A stretch of DNA of 64,000 bases from Thalassovita sp. (GCF_963691685.1 NZ_OY829290.1:2480001-2544000); one strand, 5' to 3'; shown: positions 8,952 through 17,815, counted from the first letter of the stretch. The notes: generated from the letters alone by a model not told the origin. Numbers and translations are program-made.

Positions 8952-8976
8952 CCGGGGCGCCGGAAAAGCGCCCCGG
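8952..8976 (-). terminator. terminator-like hairpin after the NCS1 permease gene
   Basis: A nine-base perfect stem, CCGGGGCGC/GCGCCCCGG around a seven-base loop, begins about ten bases beyond the permease stop and is followed on the minus strand by TTTCCC. The T run is short but the stem is strong. It closes the leftward pyrimidine operon. The rest of 8782-8985 shows nothing else I can name. Confidence 0.6.
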
Positions 8977-8985
8977 ATCAGAGAC

Positions 8986-10455
8986 TTACTTGTTGAAGAT
9001 CTTGGACAGGACCAGATAGGCCGCGCCCGCAACAAACAGACCTACGAACCAGGCGTAAGTGTAGATGGTTGCGAAAAAATCAGAGGTGCCCGAGCTGAGG
9101 CCAACCCCCACCAGGAAGCCCGGCAGGTTCGGCAGGATACCAATGATCAGAGCGCCAACGCCGGCCCAGTTGGTGCCGCCCGAGCCAGAGTAGATGCCAT
9201 CCGATTTGAACAGATCCGCCACTTTCAGGTTGGTTTTGCGCAGCAGGTAGTAGTCCGCCAGCATGATGCCCGCGATCGGACCCAGCAGCGCCGAATAGGC
9301 CAGCAGCCAGCCAACGATGTGATTGACCAGGATCCAGGGGAACATCACCAGACCGATACCTGCGGTGATGTAGCCACCACGTTTCAGGTTGATCTTGCTG
9401 GGCGCCAGGTTTGCGAAACCATGTGCCGGGGCCACAACGTTTGCCGCCAGGTTGGTGGTCAGGGTTGCAACGATCAGCGCGATCAGGGCAACGATGATCG
9501 AGGCACCGCCCATTTTCTCAGCCAGGGCAATCGGATCCCAGATCGCTTCGCCGTAGATCACCACAGTGGCCGAGGTCACGGCAGAGGCGATGAAGGCAAA
9601 CAGCGCCATCGGGATTGGCAGGCCCACCAGCTGACCCACGAACTGGTCTTTCTGGCTTTTGGCGTGACGGGTGAAGTCAGGGATGTTCAGCGCCAGCGTC
9701 GCCCAGAACCCGATCATGCCGGTCAGGCTTGGCCAGAAGACGACCCAGAACTGGCCTTCTTTTTCGCCACCTTCGTCAAAGGCACTGGGGGTCGACAGCA
9801 TTTCGCCGAAACCGCCAGCTTTGCTGTAGGCCCAGTAAAGCAGCGCCAGCCCCATCGCCAGCAGGAACGGTGCAGCATAGGTTTCCAGCCAACGGATCGA
9901 CTCGGTGCCGTTTTTGATGAAGTAGACATGCAGCAGCCAGAAGGCCACGAAGCAGACAAACTCACCAGCCGAAATGCCGAGGATCGGCAGCGGATCACTG
10001 GCCAGCGCGCCGCCGGTCAGGGTGTTCAGGATCACAAAGATCGCCGAGCCACCAACCCAGGTCTGAATGCCGAACCAGCCACAGGCCACGATACCACGCG
10101 CCACCGCAGGGATCTTGGCGCCAGCCGGGCCAAAGGACGAACGCAGCAGAACCGGAAAGGGAATGCCGTATTTGGTGCCCGCGTGACCCACCAGAACCAT
10201 CGGGATCAGAACGATCGCGTTGGCCAGCAGGATGGTCATGACGGCCTGATCCCAGCTCATGCCGGACCCAATCAGGTAAGAAGCCAGCAGGTAGGTTGGG
10301 ATACAGACCACCATGCCGACCCAAAGAGCCGCGATGGAGACCCAGCTCCAGGTGCGTTCGTTGGCTGTGGTGGGCAGCTGGTCCTCATTGTAGAGGGCCG
10401 GGTCCAGCCCCGCCAGATCCGGGCGCGCCCCGGTGTTAGAAGTTGCATCAGCCAT
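8986..10455 (-). CDS. NCS1-family nucleobase/allantoin/hydantoin permease
   Basis: A 489-residue inner-membrane transporter with about twelve hydrophobic segments. It starts with the NCS1 pattern NEDQLPTTANERTWSW and continues with AALWVGMVVCIPTYLLA. The SFGPAGAKIPAVARGIVACGWFGIQTWVGG block is the substrate and cation site region of uracil, hydantoin and allantoin carriers. LNIPDFTRHAKSQKDQFVGQ follows in mid-protein. It should import a cyclic amide or pyrimidine with a cation. It is the last gene of the leftward operon after dihydropyrimidinase and the amidohydrolase, so uracil, thymine or a hydantoin is the likeliest cargo. Substrate is inferred from neighbours. Confidence 0.88.
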   Translation of the reverse strand: MADATSNTGARPDLAGLDPALYNEDQLPTTANERTWSWVSIAALWVGMVVCIPTYLLASYLIGSGMSWDQAVMTILLANAIVLIPMVLVGHAGTKYGIPFPVLLRSSFGPAGAKIPAVARGIVACGWFGIQTWVGGSAIFVILNTLTGGALASDPLPILGISAGEFVCFVAFWLLHVYFIKNGTESIRWLETYAAPFLLAMGLALLYWAYSKAGGFGEMLSTPSAFDEGGEKEGQFWVVFWPSLTGMIGFWATLALNIPDFTRHAKSQKDQFVGQLVGLPIPMALFAFIASAVTSATVVIYGEAIWDPIALAEKMGGASIIVALIALIVATLTTNLAANVVAPAHGFANLAPSKINLKRGGYITAGIGLVMFPWILVNHIVGWLLAYSALLGPIAGIMLADYYLLRKTNLKVADLFKSDGIYSGSGGTNWAGVGALIIGILPNLPGFLVGVGLSSGTSDFFATIYTYAWFVGLFVAGAAYLVLSKIFNK

Positions 10456-10536
10456 ATGTGGTATACCTCCCTCGCATTGGCGTGTTTCTTTTTTTGTGTC
10501 CCGCCTGCCCGCGTCCCCCGCAGCCAGACGGCAAGA

Positions 10537-10559
10537 GGCCCCCGGTTGAACCGAGGGCC
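10537..10559 (-). promoter_or_regulatory. intercistronic hairpin between hydA and the permease gene
   Basis: An inverted repeat of the form GGCCC-N-CGGTT / AACCG-N-GGGCC lies just beyond the dihydropyrimidinase stop. It has no T run on the minus strand, so partial attenuation or mRNA protection before the permease gene is more likely than full termination. Confidence 0.45.
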
Positions 10560-10566
10560 AATTCTT

Positions 10567-12027
10567 TTAGGCGCAGGCCGGCATGTTTTCGGGCTTGCGC
10601 ACCACCTGACGGGGTGCGGTCAGCGCCTTCCATTTCGACAAGGCCTTGTTCACCTCAGGGTAGGCGTCGCGTTTCACGAACTGGCCATGACCCGGGGTGG
10701 CACACACGGTGCCGTCGTCCACCGCAACCACACCGCGGCTGAGCGTATAACGCGGAAGGCCGGTGACTTCACGCCCTTCAAACACATTATATTCAACCAC
10801 CGACTGCTGCGTCGCAGGCGAGATGGTTTTGGATTTTTTCGGGTCCCAAACCACCAGATCCGCATCCGATCCTTCCACAATTGCGCCTTTGCGCGGGTAG
10901 ATGTTGAGGATCTTGGCGATATTGGTGGAGGTCGCGGCGACAAATTCGTTTGGCGTCAGGCGACCAGTGTTCACACCTTCGGTCCACAGAACCGGCATCC
11001 GATCTTCCAGACCGCCGGTGCCGTTGGGGATCTTGGTGAAGTCATCGATGCCGAATCGTTTCTGATCCACGGTGAAGGCGCAGTGATCGGTGGCCACCAC
11101 CTGCAGGCTGCCTGCCTGCAGACCAGCCCAGAGGCTGTCCTGATGCGATTTATCGCGGAACGGCGGCGACATGACGCGCTGTGCGGCATGATCCCAATTC
11201 GGGTTGCGGTATTCGCTTTCGTCCAGCACCAGATGCTGAATCAGCGGTTCACCATAGACACGCATGCCTTTCTGGCGGGCCCGGCGGATCGCCTCATGCG
11301 CCTGTTCACAGCTTGTATGCACCACATAAAGCGGCACGCCAGCCATATCGGCGATCATGATTGCGCGGTTGGTGGCTTCGCCTTCCACCTCAGGTGGGCG
11401 CGACATGCCGTGGCCTTCGGGACCGGTCAGACCCTGGGCCAGCAGTTTTTCCTGCATGGTGGCAACCACATCGCCATTTTCCGCATGCACCATCGGCAGC
11501 GCGCCAATCGCGGCGCAGCGCTGGAATGAGGCAAACAGCTCATCATCTTCGACCATCAGGGCGCCTTTGTAGGCCATGAAGTGTTTGAAAGAGTTGATGC
11601 CGCGTTTCACGACCTCTTCCATTTCTTCAAAGACCTGTTCGCTCCACCAGGTGACGGCCATGTGGTAGGAATAATCCGCACAGGCGCGCTGCGATTTGGC
11701 TTCCCAGGCAGCCAGCGCCTCCAGCATCGATTGGCCGGGGCTGGGCAGGCAGAAATCGACAACCATCGTGGTGCCGCCCGCCAGACCGGCGCGGGTGCCG
11801 CTTTCGAAGTCATCTGCCGAATGAGTGCCCATGAAGGGCATTTCCAGATGCACATGCGGGTCAATCCCGCCCGGCATCACATAGCAGCCTTCGGCGTCCA
11901 GCACCTTGTCACCCTGCAGATCCGCGCCGATCTGCACGATCTTACCGCCCTCAATGGCCACATCCGCGCTATAGCTGCGGTCGGCGGCCACAATGGTTCC
12001 GCCTTTGATAACAGTCCGTTCACTCAT
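10567..12027 (-). CDS. hydA: dihydropyrimidinase (D-hydantoinase)
   Basis: A 486-residue cyclic amidohydrolase that opens the ring of 5,6-dihydrouracil or dihydrothymine (or hydantoins), giving N-carbamoyl-beta-amino acids. Metal ligands include H58 and H60 in GGIDPHVHLEM, the INSFKHFMAYKG segment that provides the carboxylated lysine in this family, and MVHAENGD. VATDHCAFTVDQK carries the late aspartate. Length and motifs are full size. It sits between the permease and the carbamoyl-amidase gene, with five bases between its start and the preceding stop. Since dihydropyrimidinase works on reduced rings, a reductase must supply the substrate, which matters for the F420 operon next door. Confidence 0.93.
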   Translation of the reverse strand: MSERTVIKGGTIVAADRSYSADVAIEGGKIVQIGADLQGDKVLDAEGCYVMPGGIDPHVHLEMPFMGTHSADDFESGTRAGLAGGTTMVVDFCLPSPGQSMLEALAAWEAKSQRACADYSYHMAVTWWSEQVFEEMEEVVKRGINSFKHFMAYKGALMVEDDELFASFQRCAAIGALPMVHAENGDVVATMQEKLLAQGLTGPEGHGMSRPPEVEGEATNRAIMIADMAGVPLYVVHTSCEQAHEAIRRARQKGMRVYGEPLIQHLVLDESEYRNPNWDHAAQRVMSPPFRDKSHQDSLWAGLQAGSLQVVATDHCAFTVDQKRFGIDDFTKIPNGTGGLEDRMPVLWTEGVNTGRLTPNEFVAATSTNIAKILNIYPRKGAIVEGSDADLVVWDPKKSKTISPATQQSVVEYNVFEGREVTGLPRYTLSRGVVAVDDGTVCATPGHGQFVKRDAYPEVNKALSKWKALTAPRQVVRKPENMPACA

Positions 12028-12032
12028 CGCTC

Positions 12033-13286
12033 TTACTCCTCAACCACTTCGGCGTATTCCAGCACGGCATGCAGCAGCACATCGCAGCCAGCGGTGGCCC
12101 ACTCGCGGCTAATTTCTTCATCTTCATTGTGGCTCAGCCCGTCGACACAGGGGCACATCACCATGGCGGTCGGCGCCACTTTGTTCACCCAGCAGGCATC
12201 GTGACCGGCGCCCGAGATGATGTTGCGGTGCGAATAGCCCAGACGTTCCGCCGCGGACCGCACGGCGGTGACACAGCCTTCGTCAAAGGTGACCGGGTCG
12301 AAATGGCCGACCTGTTCGATCTCAAGACCCAGTTCCAGCTCTTCTGCGATCTTGGCGGCACCTTCACGCAGGCGCTGTTCCATATCGGTTTGGGTGTCAA
12401 AGCTGGGCGAGCGGAAGTCGATGGTGAAGACCAACTTGCCCGGCACGATATTGCGCGAGTTCGGGTAGTAGTCGCAGTGACCAACAGCGCCAACCGCATC
12501 GGGCTGGTGGCTCATGGCGATCTGATGCACCAGATCGGTGATCCGCGCCGCGCCCAGACCGGCGTTTTTACGCATCGGCATCGGGGTTGAACCGGTGTGT
12601 GCCTCCTGACCGGTCAGGGTGACCTGCAGCCAGTTCAGACCCTGACCGTGGGTGACCACGCCAATGTCTTTGCTTTCCGCTTCCAGAATGGGGCCCTGTT
12701 CGATGTGCAGCTCAAACATCGCATGCATCTTGCGCTGACCAACGGGTTCATCCCCTTTGTAGCCAATGCGCGCCAGCTCTTCGCCGAATTTCTTGCCTTC
12801 GGCATCTTCACGGTCATAGGCCCAATCCTGCGTGTGCACGCCAGCAAAAACGCCCGAGGCCAGCATCGCCGGGGCAAAGCGGGTGCCCTCTTCGTTGGTC
12901 CAGTTGACCACAACGATGGGACGGCGGGTTTTGATGCCCTGGTCGCGGACCGAACGGACCACTTCCAGACCAGCCAGAACGCCCAGGACACCATCGTATT
13001 TGCCGCCCGTGGGCTGGGTGTCCAGATGGCTGCCCATCATCACCGGATCCAGATCGGGATCGGTGCCTTCGAGGCGGGCAAACATATTGCCCATGCTGTC
13101 AACGCCAACGTTCATACCGGCGGCTTCGCACCAGCCCTTGAACAGATCGCGGCCTTCTTTGTCCTCATCGGTCAGGGTCTGGCGATTACAGCCACCGCGC
13201 AGGCCGGGGCCTTTCAGGGCCATTTCCATCAGGCTGTCCCAGAGACGGCTGCCGTCAATCCGGGCGTTGCTTTGAAGATCTTTCAT
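12033..13286 (-). CDS. hydC: Zn-dependent M20-type hydrolase, beta-ureidopropionase / N-carbamoyl-amino-acid amidase
   Basis: A 417-residue M20-family amidohydrolase of the HyuC/AmaB/allantoate-amidohydrolase group. The di-metal site is visible in GSHLDTQPTGGKYDGVLG and WTNEEGTRFAPAMLASGVFAG, with HIEQGPILE and GAGHDACWV further on. It should release beta-alanine (or 3-aminoisobutyrate), CO2 and ammonia from the N-carbamoyl product of dihydropyrimidinase. GGGAG lies five bases before the ATG. First gene of the leftward operon. Its long G+C-rich upstream region can form UUCG-capped hairpins. Allantoate as an alternative substrate cannot be excluded, but the dihydropyrimidinase partner favours ureidopropionate. 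Confidence 0.9.
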   Translation of the reverse strand: MKDLQSNARIDGSRLWDSLMEMALKGPGLRGGCNRQTLTDEDKEGRDLFKGWCEAAGMNVGVDSMGNMFARLEGTDPDLDPVMMGSHLDTQPTGGKYDGVLGVLAGLEVVRSVRDQGIKTRRPIVVVNWTNEEGTRFAPAMLASGVFAGVHTQDWAYDREDAEGKKFGEELARIGYKGDEPVGQRKMHAMFELHIEQGPILEAESKDIGVVTHGQGLNWLQVTLTGQEAHTGSTPMPMRKNAGLGAARITDLVHQIAMSHQPDAVGAVGHCDYYPNSRNIVPGKLVFTIDFRSPSFDTQTDMEQRLREGAAKIAEELELGLEIEQVGHFDPVTFDEGCVTAVRSAAERLGYSHRNIISGAGHDACWVNKVAPTAMVMCPCVDGLSHNEDEEISREWATAGCDVLLHAVLEYAEVVEE

Positions 13287-13529
13287 GTTTGCTCCCTTCT
13301 GGTGGTCCTCCCCGGCGGGAGAGGCTCACATGTTCCGGCCCGAAGGCCACAGCTGGACAGGGCCCACCCACACGGGGACCCAAGCGACGCAGCGAACCGC
13401 GCCGGTGAAATGTCATGATGCGTTGACGCCGCTGCCGCGAAGGACAGCACGGGCCCGATGAGGAAGACACACACCTGCCTAGCCCACACCCGAAGGTGCA
13501 GAACAGCAAAGGGATCCGCCCCGGATCCC
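13287..13529 (-). promoter_or_regulatory. candidate structured 5' leader of the hydC operon
   Basis: About 240 bases of non-coding, G+C-rich DNA precede hydC. On the transcribed minus strand it contains two hairpins with C(UUCG)G tetraloops: GGCC-UUCG-GGCC (13337-13348) and CACC-UUCG-GGUG (13487-13498). It also has a GGGATCC/GGATCCC stem (13511-13529) and a CUCUCC/GGGGAG stem close to the ribosome site. Several stable stems in a leader suggest a regulatory RNA or attenuator. I cannot match it to a known riboswitch class, and no convincing small gene is visible. Confidence 0.35.
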
Positions 13530-13559
13530 ATCAAATTGCAGGCGTAGACCTCCCCGGTA

Positions 13560-13750
13560 ACGCGTTGGACGGACTGTTTCTATTTTTTATCATTCAGTCA
13601 ATAATTTTCTTTCAACAAACGTCAAACCCGTATTTTTACCTTGCTATAGATGATGAAAAATTGGTCGATTTGAAAAAATTTGACCTTTCGATCAAAAATT
13701 TATTTGACAGACTGCTCAACAATTCGCAGCCTCACGTGCAGGAGGACGCC
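13560..13750. promoter_or_regulatory. AT-rich divergent promoter region of the hydC and cofG operons
   Basis: This roughly 190-base block is strikingly AT-rich compared with the flanking DNA and lies between two divergent operons. It carries the operator-like repeat listed separately and a TTGACA (13704-13709) usable by cofG. On the minus strand there are TTGACT and TTGACG hexamers that could serve hydC. I could not place confident -10 boxes. The cofG ribosome site GGAGG occupies 13741-13745. Confidence 0.5.
13679..13696. promoter_or_regulatory. RutR-like operator candidate
   Basis: TTTGACCTTTCGATCAAA is an inverted repeat with TTTGAYC arms and a four-base centre. It resembles the known RutR consensus TTGACCA-NN-TGGTCAA, matching at both outer TTGAcC/gaTCAA halves. 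A lone TTGGTC half-site lies about 20 bases upstream. The RutR-type TetR gene at 20470-21093 would be the cognate regulator, sensing pyrimidines. Inference from sequence likeness only. Confidence 0.4.
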
Positions 13751-14893
13751 ATGACAGAAACCGTAATCAGCACCGGGGCAATCTGCGCCGAGACAGGCGA
13801 TCTACAGACCCTGATGTCGCATGCCCGCGCCATTCGCGATCAGCAGTGGGGCCGCACCGTGACCTATTCGCGCAAGGCCTTTGTGCCGCTGACGAACATG
13901 TGCCGGGACACCTGTGGCTATTGCACTTTTGTCAAACACCCCTCCTCGCCCGAGGCCAATATCATGACGCCCGAACAGGTGCTGGCCACCGCAAAACGCG
14001 GCGAACGTGAGGGCTGCAAGGAACTGCTATTCAGCCTCGGCGAGAAGCCTGAGCTGCGTTATGAAGCCGCCCGCGCCGCGCTGCGCCAACTGGGCTATGA
14101 ACGTCTGACGGATTACCTGGCTGATATGTGTGCACTGGTGCTGCAGGAGACGACACTGCTGCCACATGTGAACGCCGGCACCCTGACTGATGATGAGATT
14201 GACGTGCTGCGCCCGGTGGCCGCCTCCATGGGAATGATGCTGGAAACCATCAGCCGACGCCTGACCCGCAAAGGCCAGCCGCATTACGCCTGCCCAGACA
14301 AAGTACCGCTGCAACGGTTGCGCACCCTGGAACGCGCAGGGGAAAAACACGTGCCCTTCACCACCGGCTTGCTGATCGGCATCGGCGAAAGCTTTGCCGA
14401 ACGGCTGGAGGCGCTGGAGGCAATCAACGCCGCCCACGCCCGGCACGGCCACATCCAAGAGGTGATCATCCAGAACTTCCAGCGCAAGCCGGATATCGAG
14501 ATGGCACAGCACCCCGAACCCAGTCTTGAAGACATGCTGCGCACCATCGCGGCCGCTCGGATCATCCTGTCGCCTGACATCAGCCTGCAGGCGCCGCCGA
14601 ATCTCTCCGCCCGCCACCCCGCCTATCTGGATGCGGGCATCAACGACTGGGGCGGCATTTCGCCGGTGACCATCGATTTCATCAACCCGCAGCATGAATG
14701 GCCTGAGATCCGATCGCTGTCGCAATCCTGCGCCGACGCCGGGTTTGAGCTGCGCGAACGGTTGACCGTCTACCCCCGTTACCTTGGCGCAGACAGCACA
14801 TTTGTCAGCCCCGATCTCCTCGCCCGTGCCTCCGACATGGCCGAGGCCAGCGGCCTTGCCCGCCAGCAACAACATCTGGGAGAACTCGCATGA
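13751..14893 (+). CDS. cofG: FO synthase subunit CofG (7,8-didemethyl-8-hydroxy-5-deazariboflavin synthase)
   Basis: A 380-residue radical SAM enzyme that, with CofH, makes FO, the deazaflavin chromophore of coenzyme F420. The [4Fe-4S] motif is CRDTCGYC with C51, C55 and C58, followed by TFVKHPSSPE as in CofG. LLFSLGEKPE, LLPHVNAGTL and LQAPPNLS are further family stretches, and GGISPVTIDFINP lies near the end. I chose the ATG at 13751 because GGAGG sits five bases upstream; the open frame before it is AT-rich and does not look coding. First gene of a rightward operon; its stop overlaps cofH as ATGA. CofG and CofH are separate, unlike the fused FbiC of actinobacteria. Confidence 0.95.
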   Translation: MTETVISTGAICAETGDLQTLMSHARAIRDQQWGRTVTYSRKAFVPLTNMCRDTCGYCTFVKHPSSPEANIMTPEQVLATAKRGEREGCKELLFSLGEKPELRYEAARAALRQLGYERLTDYLADMCALVLQETTLLPHVNAGTLTDDEIDVLRPVAASMGMMLETISRRLTRKGQPHYACPDKVPLQRLRTLERAGEKHVPFTTGLLIGIGESFAERLEALEAINAAHARHGHIQEVIIQNFQRKPDIEMAQHPEPSLEDMLRTIAAARIILSPDISLQAPPNLSARHPAYLDAGINDWGGISPVTIDFINPQHEWPEIRSLSQSCADAGFELRERLTVYPRYLGADSTFVSPDLLARASDMAEASGLARQQQHLGELA

Positions 14894-16182
14894 CCCTGCC
14901 CCACGCCCAGCCCCCGCTTGATCTGGAAACCTGTTTGAACGCCGCCTCGCCTGAGGTGGCCGCGATCCTGCGCAAGCCGCTCACCGGCGCGGAGGTCAGC
15001 GAAGCTGAGGCCGCGCGTCTGTTTGCTGCCACCGGCAATGACGTGCCGGCGATCTACGCCACCGCCGATCAACTGCGCCGTGAGGTGAACGGCGATCAGG
15101 TTACCTTTGTGGTCAACCGCAACATCAACTTCACCAACATCTGCTACATGGGCTGCCGGTTCTGTGGTTTTGCTAAACGGGTCGAAGACACCGGCGCCGA
15201 ATGGCTGAGCCCGGAACAGGTTGTGGCCCGCGCCCAAGAAGCCTGGGATCGCGGCGGCACCGAGGTCTGCATTCAGGGTGGCCTGCATCCCAAGATGCCC
15301 GGCGATTATTACAAAACCCTGCTGAAGGCGATCAAAGCCGCCCTGCCCGACATGCACATCCATGCCTTTTCTCCGTTTGAGATCTGGTATGGCGCCGCCC
15401 GCACCAAGATGTCCTATCACGACTTCCTGCGTGATCTGAAAGAGGCCGGTCTGGACAGCATGCCCGGCACCGCGGCCGAGATTTTGGACACCGAAGTGCG
15501 CCTGCAGCTGACCAAAAACAAACTCAGCGCTGAAAAATGGGTGGAAATAATCCGCGCCGCGCATGAGGTTGGGATCCCAACCACCGCCACCATCATGTAT
15601 GGCCATATCGATGGGCCCGAACATTGGGCGGCCCACATCGGTCTGCTGCGGGAGATCCAGAAAGACACCGGTGGCTTCACCGAACTGGTACCGCTGTCCT
15701 TCGTGCACACGGAATCACCACTCTGGGCGAAAAACCCTGACAAGGTGCGCCCCGGTCCCACCGCGCTGGAGGTCGATCTGATGCATGCGGTCTCGCGCAT
15801 CATGCTGCACGGCTGGATCGACAATATTCAGGTCAGCTGGACCAAACTGGGCGCAGAACGGGCGCAGGAGATGCTGAACCGTGGCGTCAACGATCTGGGC
15901 GGCACCCTGATGAACGAAAGCATTTCACGTTCTGCCGGGTCAGACCACGGGCAGGAGATCACCGCCAAGGAATTGGTGCAGATGATCCGCTCGGCCGGTC
16001 GTGTGCCCGCGCGGCGCAACACGGTCTATGGCATCCGCGATGTCTATATCGATCACGATCCCGAAGACATCGCGCCTTTGGTGAAACGTAAGGCGGATCA
16101 AAACCCCCTCGCCTTCCTTGAGATGTTCCCGGAGCCCGCTGTCGACACCCCCGTCACCCCGCATGTGGAGGCCGCAGAATGA
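14890..16182 (+). CDS. cofH: FO synthase subunit CofH
   Basis: A 430-residue radical SAM enzyme that joins the aromatic-amino-acid-derived fragment to 5-amino-6-ribitylaminouracil in FO synthesis. The cluster motif CYMGCRFC (C85, C89, C92) is preceded by NINFTNI and followed by GFAKR, as in CofH. EVCIQGGLHPKMPGDYY, HIHAFSPFEI and the late GGTLMNESISRSAGSDHGQ are strong family signatures. ATGA overlaps join it to cofG upstream and cofD downstream. Note that one substrate of the step, 5-amino-6-ribitylaminouracil, comes from riboflavin synthesis elsewhere in the genome. Confidence 0.95.
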   Translation: MTLPHAQPPLDLETCLNAASPEVAAILRKPLTGAEVSEAEAARLFAATGNDVPAIYATADQLRREVNGDQVTFVVNRNINFTNICYMGCRFCGFAKRVEDTGAEWLSPEQVVARAQEAWDRGGTEVCIQGGLHPKMPGDYYKTLLKAIKAALPDMHIHAFSPFEIWYGAARTKMSYHDFLRDLKEAGLDSMPGTAAEILDTEVRLQLTKNKLSAEKWVEIIRAAHEVGIPTTATIMYGHIDGPEHWAAHIGLLREIQKDTGGFTELVPLSFVHTESPLWAKNPDKVRPGPTALEVDLMHAVSRIMLHGWIDNIQVSWTKLGAERAQEMLNRGVNDLGGTLMNESISRSAGSDHGQEITAKELVQMIRSAGRVPARRNTVYGIRDVYIDHDPEDIAPLVKRKADQNPLAFLEMFPEPAVDTPVTPHVEAAE

Positions 16183-17144
16183 ACACCCCGATGAAAGTGA
16201 CCCTGCTGGCTGGCGGTGTGGGCGGTGCCAAAATGGCCGAAGGTCTGGCCGCCCTGTCCGACGTGGATCTCAGCATCATTGGCAATGTGGCGGATGATGA
16301 CGCTTTTCACGGCCTCTGGGTGTCGCCCGATATTGACACGCTGACCTACAGCCTTGCCGATGTGATTGACCGCACCCAGGGCTGGGGGGTCGCAGACGAA
16401 GGCCACCGGGCCCTGCAAACCCTGTCAAAACTGGGGGCTGAGACCTGGATGACCCTGGGTGATCGGGACTTCGGTCTGCACATCTACCGCACCATGCGCC
16501 GCGCCAAAGGCGATCGCCCCAGCGATATCGCCCGGGATGTGGCCAAAGCCTTTGGTGTCAAACCGCAGATCCTGCTGCCCACCGATGATGTGGTGCAGAC
16601 ACGTGTGCGCACCGATGACGGCTGGTTGAGCTTTCAGGAATATTTCGTCCGCGAACGCTGTGCCCCGGAGGTGCGCGAACTGGCCGTTCACGGCCTGAGC
16701 GACGCGCGCCCCACACCCGAGGCCTTGGCGGCCATAGCCGGCGCAGACCTGATTGTTGTGGCGCCGTCCAACCCGTTGGTCTCCATCGCACCGATCCTTG
16801 ATGTGCCCGGTATCCGCGCCGCGGTGAGTGATGCAGCGGCGCTGAAGGTGGCGGTCAGCCCCTTCATCGGGGGCAAGGTCGTGAAAGGCCCGGCGGACAA
16901 AATGATGAAAGCCCTTGGCGAACGCCCCGATGCCCTGGGTGTGGCGCACCGCTATGCTGGCTTTATTGATGCCCTGATGATTGACCGGGTGGACGCCCCG
17001 CTGGAGGAAGAGATCCGCGCCGAAGGTTTGGACATCCTCAGTTCAGCCACTCTGATGAAAAGCCGCGATGACAAGGCCCGACTGGCCAGTGAAATCGTCA
17101 ACTACGCCCGCGCCCAACAGCTTGAGACGCGCATCGCTTCATGA
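16179..17144 (+). CDS. cofD: CofD, phospho-lactate (or analogue) transferase to FO
   Basis: A 321-residue CofD/UPF0052-family protein that transfers the phospho-acid moiety from a guanylyl-activated donor onto FO, giving F420-0 or its variant. The N-terminal VTLLAGGVGGAKMAEGLA is the nucleotide-binding signature. NVADDDAFHGLWVSPDIDTLTYSLA and RTDDGWLSFQEYFVRERC are typical, and VVAPSNPLVSI and SPFIGGKVVKGPADKMM come later. It overlaps cofH and cofC by four bases at each end. The actual donor (2-phospholactate, PEP or 3-phosphoglycerate) cannot be read from sequence by eye. Confidence 0.94.
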   Translation: MNTPMKVTLLAGGVGGAKMAEGLAALSDVDLSIIGNVADDDAFHGLWVSPDIDTLTYSLADVIDRTQGWGVADEGHRALQTLSKLGAETWMTLGDRDFGLHIYRTMRRAKGDRPSDIARDVAKAFGVKPQILLPTDDVVQTRVRTDDGWLSFQEYFVRERCAPEVRELAVHGLSDARPTPEALAAIAGADLIVVAPSNPLVSIAPILDVPGIRAAVSDAAALKVAVSPFIGGKVVKGPADKMMKALGERPDALGVAHRYAGFIDALMIDRVDAPLEEEIRAEGLDILSSATLMKSRDDKARLASEIVNYARAQQLETRIAS

Positions 17145-17815
17145 ACCAGATTGCCCGCCCTTCCCGCCGCTTGGTGGTGATCCCGATGAAGGATCCCGCA
17201 CAGGCCAAAACCCGGCTGGCCGACAGTCTGGCGCCAGAGGAACGCGCCGCGCTGGCCCGGACCCTGTTCCGTGCAACCGTGGAACGGGTGCAAACCGCCA
17301 TTGCTGAACTGGCTGGGGACCCGGTGGAGATCAAAATCGCCACAGTGACCAGCAGCCCCGAGATTGCGCGCATCGCCTCGGAACTGCAGATCCACCTGAT
17401 CGACGAGGGCCGTAGCAACAGCCTGAACGCGGCGCTGACCCATGCTGGGGGCTGGGCCACGGCGAAGGGCTATGATGCGCTTTGCGTTTTGCCCGGCGAT
17501 CTGGCCGATCCGACCCCTGCGGATCTGGCCCGGCTGCTGTGCCACCCGTTGCACGACACGCGCGCGACCGCGCAGGCGGTGCTGTGCCCGGCCAGCGATC
17601 TGGGCACCAACGCGCTGCTGACCCCGCTGCCCTGTCCCTTCGACTTTGCCTATGGGGTGAAATCGGTGATCGCCCATTCAAACGCGATTGAGGCGGCGGG
17701 CCTGACCCCCGTCATCCTGCCCTTGGCCAGCCTGCGCATCGACGTGGATCGCCAGAGCGACCTCAGCCATCTGAAATCCCCCAATCTTCACTGGGCCGGA
17801 GGCCTGCCACAATGA
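17141..17815 (+). CDS. cofC: CofC, phospho-acid guanylyltransferase for F420 synthesis
   Basis: A 224-residue nucleotidyltransferase that activates a three-carbon phospho-acid with GTP for CofD. The N terminus VVIPMKDPAQAKTRLADSL is the CofC/FbiD signature of KxxxxAKTRL type. LCVLPGDLADPTPADL carries the metal-binding aspartate, and GTNALLTPLP with FDFAYGVKS completes the pattern. The substrate may be 2-phospholactate, phosphoenolpyruvate or 3-phosphoglycerate; known proteobacterial examples include the last. Translationally coupled to cofD and cofE through ATGA overlaps. Confidence 0.92.
   Translation: MNQIARPSRRLVVIPMKDPAQAKTRLADSLAPEERAALARTLFRATVERVQTAIAELAGDPVEIKIATVTSSPEIARIASELQIHLIDEGRSNSLNAALTHAGGWATAKGYDALCVLPGDLADPTPADLARLLCHPLHDTRATAQAVLCPASDLGTNALLTPLPCPFDFAYGVKSVIAHSNAIEAAGLTPVILPLASLRIDVDRQSDLSHLKSPNLHWAGGLPQ

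Noticed and set aside
8944..11529. Long plus-strand open frame of 861 codons opposite the permease and dihydropyrimidinase genes
   Set aside because: It is antisense to two clearly homologous genes, is rich in His, Arg, Gln and Gly as expected of reversed high-GC coding DNA, and shows no domain.
13255..13534. Small minus-strand frames in the hydC upstream region
   Set aside because: Cys/Ser/Arg/Gly-rich low-complexity translations without ribosome sites; the region looks like structured leader instead.
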